Shown: positions 12,408 to 12,737 of the stretch, in pieces
Layout: each line of letters opens with the position of its first letter
How positions within the stretch are numbered: position 1 is the stretch's first letter
NCBI GenBank assembly: GCA_945947715.1
Contig: CAMEYZ010000047.1
Coordinates: 1 to 12,737, forward strand
Length of the DNA stretch: 12,737 bases
DNA from: an uncultured Clostridia bacterium
GTDB taxonomy: Bacteria > Bacillota > Clostridia > Oscillospirales > Ruminococcaceae
Direction: 5' to 3'
The notes under the pieces: generated by a model
What the model was told of the DNA's origin: nothing
The model's input: only the letters and a program-made list of their open reading frames with translations
Database searches by the model: none
Made by a program: the position numbers and the translations under genes

Positions 12408-12737
12408 TCACAGCTTATACTGCATAAAATTCCCATTTTTAACAAACCCGAAATCTGAGTAAAGCAGCACGCCCATATCCGAGGCTGTTATCTGAACAGT
12501 GCCGCAGCCGTAGTCACGAGCTTCCTTCACCACTCTTGAAAGCAGCTCCCTTGCGATACCGCGGCGGCGATAGGACTTATCGGTGTACATGCTCGAAAGG
12601 ATACCCGTCCTGCCGCTGGGACAGCCAAAATATGGCGGTCTCTCCACAAAGGACATTCCGCTGGTACCGACGATTCGTCCATTGTCCAGAGCTATCCACG
12701 ACACAAAGGTACCGTCCGCCATATGCCGGTGATAATA
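12408..12737 (-). CDS. GNAT N-acetyltransferase, 5' end outside the window
   Basis: The frame runs from the window edge to a stop at 12408-12410, about 109 residues. The visible part holds the beta-strand block GTFVSWIALDNGRIVGTSGM, motif A with SSMYTDKSYRRRGIARELLSRVVKEA, and the tail ASDMGVLLYSDFGFVKNGNFMQYKL typical of GNAT folds. An ATG lies at 12722, but the frame stays open upstream (YYHRH) and a complete GNAT needs about 40 more N-terminal residues, so the real start is likely beyond the edge. The substrate is unknown. The downstream GNAT is closely spaced and presumably co-transcribed. Confidence 0.88.
   Translation of the reverse strand, partial: YYHRHMADGTFVSWIALDNGRIVGTSGMSFVERPPYFGCPSGRTGILSSMYTDKSYRRRGIARELLSRVVKEARDYGCGTVQITASDMGVLLYSDFGFVKNGNFMQYKL

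Overview
The window looks like a chromosomal segment from a low-to-mid-GC, endospore-forming member of the Clostridia, most likely a Ruminococcus-like Oscillospiraceae. The evidence is a gerA-type germinant-receptor operon, strong AAAGGAG ribosome binding sites, TTGACA-17-TATAAT promoters, a SAM-I (S-box) riboswitch on metK, and a tRNA with encoded CCA. The genus is an inference; no marker here fixes it.

Layout. Positions 1-3151 (minus) hold gerAA-gerAB-gerAC, the three subunits of a spore germinant receptor, with gerAC cut by the window edge and a sigma-G-like promoter upstream. Positions 3311-3477 (plus) are a single tRNA-Gln(CUG) gene with its own promoter and terminator. A tandem GNAT acetyltransferase follows (3511-4347, plus). 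It converges on metK (4405-5586, minus), which has a consensus promoter, a SAM-I aptamer and an attenuator hairpin. Positions 5977-6717 (plus) encode an Amidase_3-SH3 cell-wall hydrolase, convergent with a small acidic DUF1292 protein (6782-7102, minus).

Positions 7103-8453 contain no conventional gene and are the most unusual part of the window. A consensus promoter (7234-7262) and an intrinsic terminator (8357-8390) delimit a transcript of about 1.1 kb. Its 5' third folds into strong hairpins and ends in a terminator-like stem. The remainder is an array of about eleven degenerate elements of about 54 nt, alternating between two types that share a GG-N7/8-CC core with RAGUCC. Between the cores are hairpins whose stems co-vary between copies. 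Many elements also look like micro-ORF starts (GTG AGT CCN, or GGAG-N9-ATG plus two or three codons and a stop). I do not recognise this RNA.

Positions 8392-11357 (plus) form one tight operon: a HAD phosphatase, an ExbB/TolQ-like proton channel, an ExbD/TolR-like protein with the conserved membrane Asp, a second membrane-anchored ExbD-like protein without that Asp, and a flavin reductase-family protein. An ExbBD-like motor is unexpected in a presumably monoderm cell. The right end (minus) holds a CopZ-like HMA protein and two GNAT acetyltransferases, the last cut by the window edge.

Apart from the ger operon and the 8454-11308 operon, the genes look like independent housekeeping or accessory units separated by convergent terminators.
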